Below are positions 1-8,215 of a DNA stretch of 64,000 nucleotides, piece after piece (the stretch's first letter is position 1; each line of letters opens with the position of its first letter). Under the pieces are notes generated by a model, which saw only the letters and a list, made by a program, of their open reading frames with translations, was not told the DNA's origin and did not search any database. The position numbers and the translations under genes are program-made. The stretch lies in assembly GCF_001006785.1 (NCBI RefSeq), contig NZ_CDHO01000003.1, forward strand, positions 930,001 to 994,000, in the 5' to 3' direction. Source of the DNA: Hyphomicrobium_B sp001006785 (GTDB lineage Bacteria > Pseudomonadota > Alphaproteobacteria > Rhizobiales > Hyphomicrobiaceae).

Positions 1-1
1 T

Positions 2-262
2 TTGTGGATGCATCAGAAGCGCGTCCAGGGCTCGCACTTCGCGAACCTCGCGCAGGCTTCGCAGGCCAACAAGCTCGTCGTCGAGCGCCGCATCGATCCC
101 TGCATGTCGGAAGTTCTGTCTTGGGAGCAGATCCCCAAGGCGCACATGCGGATGATGCGTAACGAGCATAAACCCGGCAACATGGCCGTTCTTGTCTCGG
201 CTCCGACGACTGGACTTCGCACGCTCGAGGACGTCATCGAAGCCGGTCCCCGGCTAGGCTAA
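2..262 (+). CDS. ccrA: Crotonyl-CoA carboxylase/reductase, C-terminal end (partial)
   Basis: Last 86 codons of a gene that begins before the window. Residues such as WMHQKRVQGSHFAN, the ERRIDPCMSEV segment and the HKPGNMAVLV end match the C-terminus of crotonyl-CoA carboxylase/reductase, the NADPH-dependent reductive carboxylase that makes ethylmalonyl-CoA from crotonyl-CoA. It belongs to the ethylmalonyl-CoA pathway, which regenerates glyoxylate in serine-cycle methylotrophs lacking isocitrate lyase. The nearby methylsuccinyl-CoA dehydrogenase gene supports the call. The true start is outside the window. Confidence 0.9.
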   Translation: MWMHQKRVQGSHFANLAQASQANKLVVERRIDPCMSEVLSWEQIPKAHMRMMRNEHKPGNMAVLVSAPTTGLRTLEDVIEAGPRLG

Positions 263-304
263 GGCGCCCGCGCCAAGGCTTATGCATCGGCCCTAAACGA
301 ATGC

Positions 305-336
305 TCTATCCCCTCCCCTCGACGGGAGGGGATAGA
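305..336. terminator. Inverted repeat between convergent genes, likely bidirectional terminator
   Basis: A perfect 13-bp inverted repeat (305-317 and 324-336) with a 6-base loop lies between the end of ccr and the end of the leftward yihY-like gene. It is very GC-rich and not followed by a clear T-run, so it may be a terminator or simply a stable 3' stem protecting both transcripts. Confidence 0.6.
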
Positions 337-347
337 TCCCCAAGCTC

Positions 348-1232
348 TCAGCTCGGCGAACCACCGTGAAAGGCTGCACGCTCGGCCGCTTCACGCCGCA
401 TCCGCTTCATTTCGCTGACACCGCGATTGAACTCCGCGCCAAGCAAAATCGTGATCGCCGTGAACTGAAAGAAGATCAGCGCGATCATCAGCTGCGAAAG
501 ACCCGCGTAGAATAGCGAGTAGTTGGTAATCGCGAGATACCGCGACCAAAGTCCCGCCAGCGCCAGCCAGAGCACGATCGACAGCAGGACGCCCGGCCAC
601 ACGTCAGCCAGGCGACGACGGCCGGCCGCCAGCCATAAATGCAAGGCGCAGAGCTGCGCCGCGATCACCGCACCGGCGAGCCCATATCGAACGCCCGGAC
701 CCAGCGCCGTCGAGTCGAAGAGGCGCTTGATCCATTCCGACTGGAACTGCGACGCGATTGCCGGACCGACGACGCTCGGGCCGACGACGACCGCCCACGT
801 CAGAACCAGCGTCGAAATCGCGCTGACGAAAACAAACAGCATGCTGATCAGCAGGCAGAGCGGATACGGCCGCTTTTCGTGCACGCGATAGGCTCCGTTG
901 AGCGCCGCACGCAGCGTCTCGATCGCGCTCGTCGCGAAGAACAGCGCCAGAAATCCGCTGGCCGTCAGAAGATCGATACGCCGCGATCCCATCACCGCCT
1001 CGATCTCCGGCGCGATGCCCTTGGCGACCGGCTCAGGCAGAATGGCGAAGAGCTGGTTGATGGCATCCTGCGCCAGTTCCCGCCCACCGAACACGCCGGA
1101 CAGCGCGCCCAAGAAGATGCAAAACGGAAAGATCGACACCACGAAGGAAAACGCGACTGCACCCGCCATGGCGAACCCGGAATGCTCGTAGAGCCGATAG
1201 ATGGCTTCGAACAATCTGCGCGCGCGCTTCAT
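348..1232 (-). CDS. YihY/BrkB-family inner membrane protein
   Basis: A 294-residue polytopic membrane protein. The N-terminal region (YEHSGFAMAGAVAFSFVVSIFPF), the segment around LTASGFLALFFATSAIETLRAALNGAYRV and the closing helix ending GAEFNRG are typical of the YihY/virulence factor BrkB family, once mis-annotated as ribonuclease BN. About six hydrophobic stretches can be seen. The molecular role of the family is not established. It is convergent with ccr and divergent from the methylsuccinyl-CoA dehydrogenase gene. The ATG at 1232 precedes the first family-conserved helix closely, so the start is probably right. Confidence 0.85.
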   Translation of the reverse strand: MKRARRLFEAIYRLYEHSGFAMAGAVAFSFVVSIFPFCIFLGALSGVFGGRELAQDAINQLFAILPEPVAKGIAPEIEAVMGSRRIDLLTASGFLALFFATSAIETLRAALNGAYRVHEKRPYPLCLLISMLFVFVSAISTLVLTWAVVVGPSVVGPAIASQFQSEWIKRLFDSTALGPGVRYGLAGAVIAAQLCALHLWLAAGRRRLADVWPGVLLSIVLWLALAGLWSRYLAITNYSLFYAGLSQLMIALIFFQFTAITILLGAEFNRGVSEMKRMRREAAERAAFHGGSPS

Positions 1233-1555
1233 CGTTTGTTTGGTCTCCCGGCCTGCCGTTCGCCGCGGAACCTAGTTGCTGAGGTTCCGGAGGTCCATAA
1301 TCCTTAAAGCAGCTGGTCCGCTCGGGCTGCATTTCAGACACAGGTTTTTCTACCTGCGTTCGATCCGTTAACCGCCAGCCCTCAGGCTGCCCAGTGAGGC
1401 GGCCGCATGAGCCCCGGACCGCCAAGCTGCGGCTCAGTACCGGTTGCGGCGGACGACCAGTTGGCTTATTTCCGGCCGCTAGTAAACTGTTCGTGGCGTG
1501 GCGAATGAGCATCGCGGCTCGAGCCAACGCTCCCAGCTATTTTCAGGAGAAATCC
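1233..1555. other. Divergent intergenic region, yihY / mcd
   Basis: About 320 bases between divergent genes, expected to hold both promoters. An open frame runs in from upstream of mcd (from 1394) but shows no conserved protein sequence. Just before the mcd start an AGGAG motif lies at 1545-1549. No other structure was recognised. Confidence 0.5.
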
Positions 1556-3235
1556 ATGTCCGTCGCGCCCTTGAAGGCCGGAACCTCTATTCTGCACGCC
1601 GGTTCCGAGAAACTGATCGAGCGCTGCGGCGAAGCCGTCACCGGCGCCGATCGTATCCTGCAGGCAGCGAAAGCCGGCGTCCGCGTCAAGATTCAGGAAG
1701 CCGGCGGCATCGACAACGCGCAGCACACCGCGCACGGGCTCGCATGGCTCGCGACCGCCGTCGAAGGCCTTCGCCAGATGCACGACTGGGCGAGCCGCCT
1801 CTCCGGCGAAGGCCGCTTCGGCGAATTCGAACAACTCCTCCTGATCGCCGCATTCGCGGAATACGGAGCCCAGATCTCCAGCGGCATTCCGATGAGCCAG
1901 CTCGAGATCGCCCGTCCCGACGCGCTCGGCGTGCCGAAGGCCGATCTCCGCCGCTTCGAGGATTCGATCGCCGATCTCGTTGCCGAAGGCGGCTCGGAAC
2001 CGGTGAAGGCGCGCCTCGGCGAATTGATCGCGGCCCAGCCGGAAGCGATGACGTTCGGCGACACCGGCCTCGACGAAACGCACGCTCAGATTCAGGACCT
2101 GATGCGCCGCTTCTGCCTCGATGAAGTTTATCCGCACGCGCACGAGTGGCACCTGAAGAACGAATACATTCCGCTCGACGTCATCGCGAAGCTCGCCGAA
2201 CTCGGCGTCTTCGGATTGTCGCTTCCGGAAGAATTCGGCGGCATGGCGCTCGGCAAGGAATCGATGTGCGTTGCCTCGGAAGAGCTGTCGCGCGGCTACA
2301 TCGGCGTCGGCTCGCTCGGCACGCGCGCCGAAATCGCGGGCGAGTTGATCCTGCACAACGGCACGCCCGAGCAGAAAGAGAAATACCTCCCGAAGATCGC
2401 ATCCGGCGAAATCCTGCCGACCGCCGTCTTCACAGAGCCGAACACCGGCTCCGACCTCGCCTCGCTCAAAACGCGCGCTGTGAAAGACGGCGACGTCTAC
2501 AAGATCACCGGCCAGAAGACGTGGATCACGCACCCGGTCCGCGCCGACATCATGACCGTGCTGACGCGCACCAACCCGAACGAGCCGGGCTACAAGGGCC
2601 TGTCGATGTTCATCGCCGAAAAGCCGCGCGGCTCCGACAAAGACCCATTCCCGGCCGAAGGCATGACCGGCGGCGAGATCGAGGTTCTCGGTTATCGCGG
2701 CATGAAGGAATACGACATTTCCTTCGACAATTTTGAAGTCCCGGCGGCCAATCTTCTCGGCGGCGCCGAAGGTCAGGGCTTCAAGCAGCTGATGAACACC
2801 TTTGAAGGCGCGCGCATCCAGACCGCAGCCCGTGCCGTCGGCGTCGCCCAGTGCGCGATGGATCTCGGCCTCAAGTACGCGCTGGAACGCAACCAGTTCG
2901 GCAAGGCGATCTACGCCTTCCCGCGCGTCCGCAACAAAGTCGTGATGATGGCCGTCGAAACGATGATCGCGCGCCAGCTCACCTACTTCTCCGCACGCCA
3001 GAAGGACGCCGGACGCCGCTGCGATCTCGAAGCGGGCATGGCGAAGCTGCTCGGTGCTCGCGTCGCGTGGGCCAACGCCGACAACGCGTTGCAGATCCAC
3101 GGCGGCAACGGCTTCGCACTCGAATATCCGGTGAGCCGCGTACTCTGCGATGCGCGCATCCTCAACATCTTCGAGGGCGCCGCCGAAATTCAGGCACAGG
3201 TCATCGCACGCCGCTTGCTCGAAAACGCCAACTGA
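1556..3235 (+). CDS. mcd: (2S)-methylsuccinyl-CoA dehydrogenase
   Basis: A 559-residue acyl-CoA dehydrogenase-family flavoprotein with a long N-terminal extension (about 150 residues) before the catalytic domain, as in methylsuccinyl-CoA dehydrogenases of the ethylmalonyl-CoA pathway. It would oxidise methylsuccinyl-CoA to mesaconyl-CoA and hand electrons to ETF. The middle domain carries FTEPNTGSDLASLKT and the end has the family motif FEGAAEIQAQVIARRLL. I place the start at the ATG at 1556 because an AGGAG Shine-Dalgarno lies 6 bases upstream; the open frame continues upstream from 1394 without conserved residues. Proximity to ccr makes the assignment stronger than a generic acyl-CoA dehydrogenase call. 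Confidence 0.88.
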   Translation: MSVAPLKAGTSILHAGSEKLIERCGEAVTGADRILQAAKAGVRVKIQEAGGIDNAQHTAHGLAWLATAVEGLRQMHDWASRLSGEGRFGEFEQLLLIAAFAEYGAQISSGIPMSQLEIARPDALGVPKADLRRFEDSIADLVAEGGSEPVKARLGELIAAQPEAMTFGDTGLDETHAQIQDLMRRFCLDEVYPHAHEWHLKNEYIPLDVIAKLAELGVFGLSLPEEFGGMALGKESMCVASEELSRGYIGVGSLGTRAEIAGELILHNGTPEQKEKYLPKIASGEILPTAVFTEPNTGSDLASLKTRAVKDGDVYKITGQKTWITHPVRADIMTVLTRTNPNEPGYKGLSMFIAEKPRGSDKDPFPAEGMTGGEIEVLGYRGMKEYDISFDNFEVPAANLLGGAEGQGFKQLMNTFEGARIQTAARAVGVAQCAMDLGLKYALERNQFGKAIYAFPRVRNKVVMMAVETMIARQLTYFSARQKDAGRRCDLEAGMAKLLGARVAWANADNALQIHGGNGFALEYPVSRVLCDARILNIFEGAAEIQAQVIARRLLENAN

Positions 3236-3272
3236 GTGACAGCCTTACCAAGGGAATGAGGAGCCGAGCCCG

Positions 3273-3662
3273 ATGAAATTCACAACGGCAGTCCTCATGG
3301 CGGCGCTGACCTTCGCGGCCGGCGCCCCTGCCCTCGCTGAAGATGACGAAGGCGCGCCGGCGGCCAGCTGGATCGCCGTCGAACTCAACGGCAAAGCCGT
3401 CGATGGACTGACGCTCGACTTTACGTCGGACAAAGCCTCCGGGACCGGCGGTTGCAATCGCTTCACCGGTCCTATCAGCATCGAGGACGACGCGATCCAG
3501 ATCGGACCGTTGGCCTCGACGAAGATGTTCTGCGAAGGCAAATCCGAAACGGAAGCGCAATACTTCGCCGCTCTCGAGGCCGCGCGGTCGTTCACGACCG
3601 ACGGCTCTCTCGTCAGCCTCAAGGACGAGAGCGGCAAGGTGATCCTGAAATTCAAGAAGTGA
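3273..3662 (+). CDS. Secreted META-domain protein (HslJ-like)
   Basis: A 129-residue protein with a signal peptide (MKFTTAVLMAALTFAAGAPALA, cleavage after about residue 22) followed by a single META domain. The diagnostic GTGGCNRFTGPISIEDDAIQIG segment and the later TKMFC are visible. META-domain proteins are mostly periplasmic or outer-membrane-associated and linked to stress resistance such as HslJ in novobiocin tolerance; the exact role is unknown. It lies 37 bases after mcd on the same strand and may be co-transcribed. Confidence 0.8.
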   Translation: MKFTTAVLMAALTFAAGAPALAEDDEGAPAASWIAVELNGKAVDGLTLDFTSDKASGTGGCNRFTGPISIEDDAIQIGPLASTKMFCEGKSETEAQYFAALEAARSFTTDGSLVSLKDESGKVILKFKK

Positions 3663-3734
3663 CCTTCGCGCCTAAAGCCGTTCCAACCCTGCAAAATTTT
3701 TGCGCCTTTGCAGTTGCGTCCGTGAGCCTATACA

Positions 3735-3755
3735 CGAGGACGAACACCGTCCTCG
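3735..3755 (+). terminator. Hairpin after the META-domain gene
   Basis: A perfect 8-bp inverted repeat (CGAGGACG / CGTCCTCG) with a 5-base loop, flanked by a further complementary pair (3721-3725 with 3758-3762). There is no strong T-tract. It sits between the META-domain gene and the SDR gene and could attenuate read-through or belong to the SDR leader. Confidence 0.4.
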
Positions 3756-3779
3756 ATTCACGTTGCTAACCGGGCTTTC

Positions 3780-4604
3780 ATGGCACGCTCAATTCTCATC
3801 ACCGGATGCTCGTCCGGCATCGGCCTCGACGCCGCCCGAACGATGAAACAGCGCGGCTGGCGCGTAATCGCGACGGCCCGGAACGCCGAAGACCTCAACC
3901 GCCTCAACACGTACGAAGGCCTCGAAGTTCTGCGGCTCGAATTGGCCGATCCGCAATCGATCGCAACATGCGCCATTCGCGCGCTGGAATTGACCCACGG
4001 ACACCTGGATGCGTTGTTCAACAACGCGGCGTACGGTCAACCGGGTGCTGTCGAGGATTTGACCCCAGCGCTCCTGCGCGAACAGCTCGAAGTCAATCTC
4101 GTCGGAACGCACGATCTGACACGACGGCTCATTCCGTCGATGCGCAAGAACGGCGCCGGACGCATCGTCAATTGCTCTTCGGTCTTGGGAATGGTCGTCG
4201 CGCCGTATCGCGGTGCCTACTGCGCGTCGAAGTTCGCACTCGAAGCACTGACGACCTCGCTACGGCTCGAACTCGAAGGCTCCGGCATCGGCGTGTCGCT
4301 GATCGAGCCTGGCCCGATCCGATCGCGCTTCGTCGAGCATTCCGTCGCGCGGCTGCTCGCGACGATCGACATCGACAACTCTCCGCACCGGGACGTCTAT
4401 CGAACGCGGCTCGAGCAGATGAAGGCCGGCGGCCAGATATCGTTCAAGCTGGAGCCCGAGGCCGTGAGCAAACGCCTGATCCATGCTGTCGAAAGCAGCC
4501 GCCCGAAAGCGCATTACTACGTGACGACGCCGACGCTGATCGCCGCCGCGATGCGCCGCCTGCTGCCGCAGTTCGGCATCGACTATTTCGCCCGGCGCTT
4601 CTGA
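3780..4604 (+). CDS. Short-chain dehydrogenase/reductase (SDR)
   Basis: A 274-residue classical SDR. The cofactor motif TGxxxGIG appears as TGCSSGIG (residues 8-15), the structural NNAAY replaces the common NNAG, and the catalytic residues are Ser in NCSSVLG and YCASK (Tyr and Lys separated by three). The size and C-terminal tail resemble SDRs annotated as fatty-acid or steroid oxidoreductases, but the substrate cannot be told. It overlaps the 3' end of the convergent glycosylase gene by 22 bases. Confidence 0.85.
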   Translation: MARSILITGCSSGIGLDAARTMKQRGWRVIATARNAEDLNRLNTYEGLEVLRLELADPQSIATCAIRALELTHGHLDALFNNAAYGQPGAVEDLTPALLREQLEVNLVGTHDLTRRLIPSMRKNGAGRIVNCSSVLGMVVAPYRGAYCASKFALEALTTSLRLELEGSGIGVSLIEPGPIRSRFVEHSVARLLATIDIDNSPHRDVYRTRLEQMKAGGQISFKLEPEAVSKRLIHAVESSRPKAHYYVTTPTLIAAAMRRLLPQFGIDYFARRF

Positions 4605-5119
4605 GCCACCAGCGATCCCGCCAGTTTGGCCCGCCAAACGCCGAGCTTCTCCTCAAGCGATTTCGTGTAGAGCGGGCTCGACGACGGTAGATCGATCATC
4701 GCGCAAACCTGTTCCGGCACGTGTCCCGGCTTCACGACATGACGGCGGAACAAGTCGCGCGCCTTTTGGCCATTGAACGCGATCGTCCGGATGTTCGGAT
4801 AGTCGGCGAGAAATGCCGCGAACGGATTAACGATCGCATTCCGAATGGCGGCGTCCGAGCTTCCGATGCGCTCCGCGCTTTCCAGCACGTCCCAAAGCGC
4901 GCAACCGTGGCGCTTTAGAAGAGCGATCCGCGCAGAATAGTCGGATGGCACAGCCTCGCCGAAAATCGCGGCGATCAGCGGCCAGAAATGATTGCGCGGA
5001 TGCCCGTAGTATTGCTGCAGTCGCAGCGATTCCTCACCCGGCAGCGTGCCGAGAATAAGCAGATGCGCGTCCGCCGTGACGATCGGCGGAAAGCTGTATT
5101 TCGCCTTCGCTCCCGGCAT
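4583..5119 (-). CDS. DNA-deoxyinosine glycosylase (uracil-DNA glycosylase superfamily)
   Basis: A 178-residue protein of the uracil-DNA glycosylase superfamily, family 6 type (hypoxanthine-DNA glycosylase). The N-terminal motif LILGTLPGEESLRLQQYYGHPRNHFW and the C-terminal LPSSSPLYTKS are characteristic. It would remove deamination products such as hypoxanthine from DNA in base excision repair. It lies 6 bases downstream of rlmH and is probably the last gene of that leftward block; its end overlaps the convergent SDR gene by 22 bases. Confidence 0.85.
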   Translation of the reverse strand: MPGAKAKYSFPPIVTADAHLLILGTLPGEESLRLQQYYGHPRNHFWPLIAAIFGEAVPSDYSARIALLKRHGCALWDVLESAERIGSSDAAIRNAIVNPFAAFLADYPNIRTIAFNGQKARDLFRRHVVKPGHVPEQVCAMIDLPSSSPLYTKSLEEKLGVWRAKLAGSLVAQKRRAK

Positions 5120-5125
5120 AACGCA

Positions 5126-5608
5126 TCACGCCCGATGATAAGGATGCCCTGATAGAATGGTCGCCGCCCGGTAAAGCTGCTCGAGCAGCACGACGCGCGC
5201 GAGACCATGTGGCAGCGTCAGAGAACCAAGCGACAGCGTCATTCCAGCTGACTTCAAAACCTGCGCACCGTGCCCATCCGGCCCACCGATCAGGAACGCG
5301 CACGTTTTGACCGCACCGTCGCGTTTTTCGCCGAGCGTGCGCGCGAAAGCTTCGCTGCCGACGGACTTGCCTGCAGGATCGAGCGCGACGACGAACGTGT
5401 CGGCCGCCAGATCCTTCAAAAGCCGCGCCGCTTCATCTTGCTTGCGCTCATCGGCGCTCGCCTGCCGGCTTTCGTTCAACTCGCGAATATCGATCGGCCC
5501 CAATCCGATGGACCGGCCCGCGCCGTTGAAGCGCTTGGCGTAACGATCAGAAATCGCCCGCTCCTCGGCGTCTTTCAGCTTGCCGACGGCGAGGAGCGAA
5601 ATGCGCAT
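5126..5608 (-). CDS. rlmH: 23S rRNA pseudouridine-1915 N3-methyltransferase RlmH
   Basis: A 160-residue SPOUT-class methyltransferase with the SAM-binding knot segment FLIGGPDGHG and the conserved C-terminus LEQLYRAATILSGHPYHR. It methylates Psi1915 in helix 69 of 23S rRNA on the 70S ribosome. Length fits the family (about 155). It follows rsfS by 63 bases, the usual alphaproteobacterial order nadD-rsfS-rlmH. Confidence 0.95.
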   Translation of the reverse strand: MRISLLAVGKLKDAEERAISDRYAKRFNGAGRSIGLGPIDIRELNESRQASADERKQDEAARLLKDLAADTFVVALDPAGKSVGSEAFARTLGEKRDGAVKTCAFLIGGPDGHGAQVLKSAGMTLSLGSLTLPHGLARVVLLEQLYRAATILSGHPYHRA

Positions 5609-5671
5609 GAAAACCGCCCGCGGTCACCAAGCGAACCGCGCAAAACAACAATTAGGAGCGCGACGCGAGGC

Positions 5672-6133
5672 TCAGTGCTGCGAGCTGTCGCCGCGCGAGG
5701 CATCGGCGGGGATATCCGCCTGCCACATCTTCTCGAGGGTATAGAATTCCCGCACCTCGGGTCGGAAGACGTGGACGATGATGTCGCCCGTGTCGATCAG
5801 GACCCAATCGCAGGCGTTCAATCCCTCGACCCTCACGCGAGCCTCACCGCGCGCTTTGAGCTTGTCGCGCAGCTGCTCGGCGATAGCGCCGACATGCCGG
5901 TCGTTACGACCGGACGCGACAACCATGAAGTCGCCGAGTGAAGACTTGCCTTTGAGAGGGATGGAAACGATTTCCTCGGCTTTAGCGTCGTCAAGCCAAT
6001 GGACGACGTCTTCGAGGAGAGCGGCCGAATCCGGCGCCTTGGCGGCGGACTGGGCTTGAGAGCTACCCTTGCGGGCGGCCTCGGCTGTGGTTCGGATCAA
6101 GCGGTAAGCATCCTTTGCTGATTGGTCCCGCAT
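5672..6133 (-). CDS. rsfS: Ribosomal silencing factor RsfS
   Basis: A 153-residue member of the RsfS/Iojap family. The domain from about residue 38 shows the typical LDDAKAEEIVSIPLKGKSSLGDFMVVASGRNDRHVGAIAEQL and the ending GDIIVHVFRPEVREFYTLEKMW. It binds L14 on the 50S subunit and blocks subunit joining when nutrients are short. The first 35 residues are Ala/Lys-rich and not conserved; an internal start is possible. Confidence 0.93.
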   Translation of the reverse strand: MRDQSAKDAYRLIRTTAEAARKGSSQAQSAAKAPDSAALLEDVVHWLDDAKAEEIVSIPLKGKSSLGDFMVVASGRNDRHVGAIAEQLRDKLKARGEARVRVEGLNACDWVLIDTGDIIVHVFRPEVREFYTLEKMWQADIPADASRGDSSQH

Positions 6134-6244
6134 GTCAGACGGCCCGGCCGATTCCGGGTTGGCGTTATATTAAACGGCGTCGCCCTAGCCCGCAAATGAA
6201 ATCCGGAAGCCGTCTGTCGCGAAAACGTCATAAATTTTAATGGC

Positions 6245-6898
6245 TTAACTGACATGCTCTGGCTCAGAGCGCGCGGCGCTACGCAACGCCGTCGACGAAA
6301 GGTCCGAAAGACGGATCGTCAGCAGTACCCAGGCCGGCGGCTTTCTGGCAGCCAGTCCATGGGCCTCGGATTCAGGAATGCGCCAGCGCGAAAGCGCGAG
6401 AGCGGCTGGCGACGACAGGCCTCGCAACCGCCAGCCGGGCCGGTCCACCACTGCGATCGGCATCAGATCGGCGATGCTCCGCCAATGCTGCCAACGGTCG
6501 AAGAACGCGAGATTGTCGGCGCCCATCACCCACACGAAGCGCACGCCAGGATACCGCCGCTTCAAGTATGCCAGCGTCGCAGCCGTGAAACTCGTGCCGA
6601 GTTCGCGCTCAAAGCTCGTCACTTTCATTTTCGGACCGACGGCGAACTGCCGGACCGATGCCATCCGGCCGTCCAGCGCCGACAGACCATCGCGCGACTT
6701 GAGCGGATTGCCGGGCGTGATCAGCCACCACAGCTGATCGAGTCCCAAACGCTTCATCGCGGCTTCGGCTGCAATGCGATGCCCAGCATGCGGCGGATTG
6801 AAAGAGCCGCCCATGATCCCGATCCGTTGACCAGGAAGGCACATCGGCGGATGGACGCGAAGCGATCCAAAACTCTGCTGCGGAATCTTTCGCGTCAA
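6245..6898 (-). CDS. nadD: Nicotinate-nucleotide adenylyltransferase
   Basis: A 217-residue nucleotidyltransferase that adenylates nicotinate mononucleotide in NAD synthesis. The nucleotide-binding motif GGSFNPPHAGH (the HxGH signature) starts near residue 30 and the second signature LSSTALRS sits near the C-terminus. It begins 24 bases after proA in the same leftward block. The roughly 25 residues before the Rossmann motif are longer than usual, so a later start is possible. Confidence 0.93.
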   Translation of the reverse strand: MTRKIPQQSFGSLRVHPPMCLPGQRIGIMGGSFNPPHAGHRIAAEAAMKRLGLDQLWWLITPGNPLKSRDGLSALDGRMASVRQFAVGPKMKVTSFERELGTSFTAATLAYLKRRYPGVRFVWVMGADNLAFFDRWQHWRSIADLMPIAVVDRPGWRLRGLSSPAALALSRWRIPESEAHGLAARKPPAWVLLTIRLSDLSSTALRSAARSEPEHVS

Positions 6899-6922
6899 AT
6901 CAGACGTGCCTCATCCGTAGCG

Positions 6923-8215
6923 CTACTTCGGCCGCGTCTGGCCGGTGCCTCGCACCTTGTACTTAAAGCTCGTGAGCTGCTCGACGCCGACCGGCCCACG
7001 CGCATGCATCTTGCCCGTCGCGATGCCGATCTCGCCGCCGAAACCAAACTCGCCGCCGTCGGCGAACTGCGTCGATGCGTTGACGAGAACGATCGCGGAG
7101 TCGACGCGGTTCAAAAACCGCTCCGCTGTCGCCTCGCATTCCGTGATGATCGCATCGGTATGCTGCGAACCATAGCGCGCGATGTGCTCGATGGCGCCGT
7201 CGACTCCATCGACCGTTTTCACAGCGATAACGGCATCGAGAAATTCCTTGCCGTAGTCATCGGGCTGAGCCGCCTTGACGCGAGGATCGACCTTTTGCGT
7301 CGCCTCGTCGCCACGCACTTCGCAACCATCGTCGAGCAGGGCTTTGACAATCGGCGACAAGAGATCGGTACGCGCATTCTTGTCGACGAGCAGGCACTCG
7401 GTCGCGCCGCAAATTCCCGTGCGCCGCATCTTGGCGTTGACGACCAGCGGCACGGCGATCTTCAGGTCCGCACCCTGATCGACATAGGTGTGACAGATAC
7501 CTTCGAGATGCGCGAAGACCGGAACGCGCGCTTCGCTCTGCACGCGCTCTACCAATCCTTTGCCGCCGCGCGGTACGATGACATCAACCGACCCGTCCAA
7601 GCCGCGCAGCATCGCGCCGACGGCTTCGCGATCCGTTGTCGGAACGAGCTGGATCGCGGCTTCGGGCAAACCAGCCGCGCGAAGGCCTTCAACCAGGCAG
7701 GCATGAATCGCGACGCTCGAATGATGGCTTTCCGAACCACCGCGCAGGATCGCCGCGTTCCCGGCCTTGAGCGCCAGCGCGCCCGCATCGGCCGTTACGT
7801 TCGGGCGGCTTTCGTAGATGATGCCGATCGTGCCGAGCGGCACGCGCACGCGCTGAAACTTCAAGCCATTGGGCCGCGTCCATTCCGCCAGCACGGTTCC
7901 GACGGGATCGGGAAGTGCTGCGATCTCTTCAAGACCGGCGGCGATGCCGTCGATGCGCTTCTCGTTGAGCAGCAACCGATCGACGAACGCATCCGGTCGG
8001 CCTGCGGCTTTCGCGGCTTCGATGTCCTGCGCGTTCGCCGCGAGGATTTTGGGCGTCGCTGCGCGCAGAGCTTTCGCCGCCGCGACAAGCGCCGCGTTCT
8101 TTTCCTCCGGCGTCGCGATCGCAAGCCTGCGGCTCGCAGCCTTCGCGGCTTGTCCGATGCCGCGCATCAGCTCTGCGGTCTCGTTTTCGATGCGCTCCGG
8201 TTTGTTCATACTCAT
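6923..8215 (-). CDS. proA: Gamma-glutamyl phosphate reductase
   Basis: A 430-residue aldehyde-dehydrogenase-fold enzyme for the second step of proline synthesis, reducing glutamyl-5-phosphate to the semialdehyde. The sequence shows the family segments LGTIGIIYESRPNVTADAGALALKAGNAAILRGG and IVPRGGKGL, the catalytic Cys region RRTGICGATECLLVD, and the end FGFGGEIGIATGKMHARGPVGVEQLTS. Its ATG overlaps the stop of proB by 4 bases (ATGA), so the two are translationally coupled. Confidence 0.97.
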   Translation of the reverse strand: MSMNKPERIENETAELMRGIGQAAKAASRRLAIATPEEKNAALVAAAKALRAATPKILAANAQDIEAAKAAGRPDAFVDRLLLNEKRIDGIAAGLEEIAALPDPVGTVLAEWTRPNGLKFQRVRVPLGTIGIIYESRPNVTADAGALALKAGNAAILRGGSESHHSSVAIHACLVEGLRAAGLPEAAIQLVPTTDREAVGAMLRGLDGSVDVIVPRGGKGLVERVQSEARVPVFAHLEGICHTYVDQGADLKIAVPLVVNAKMRRTGICGATECLLVDKNARTDLLSPIVKALLDDGCEVRGDEATQKVDPRVKAAQPDDYGKEFLDAVIAVKTVDGVDGAIEHIARYGSQHTDAIITECEATAERFLNRVDSAIVLVNASTQFADGGEFGFGGEIGIATGKMHARGPVGVEQLTSFKYKVRGTGQTRPK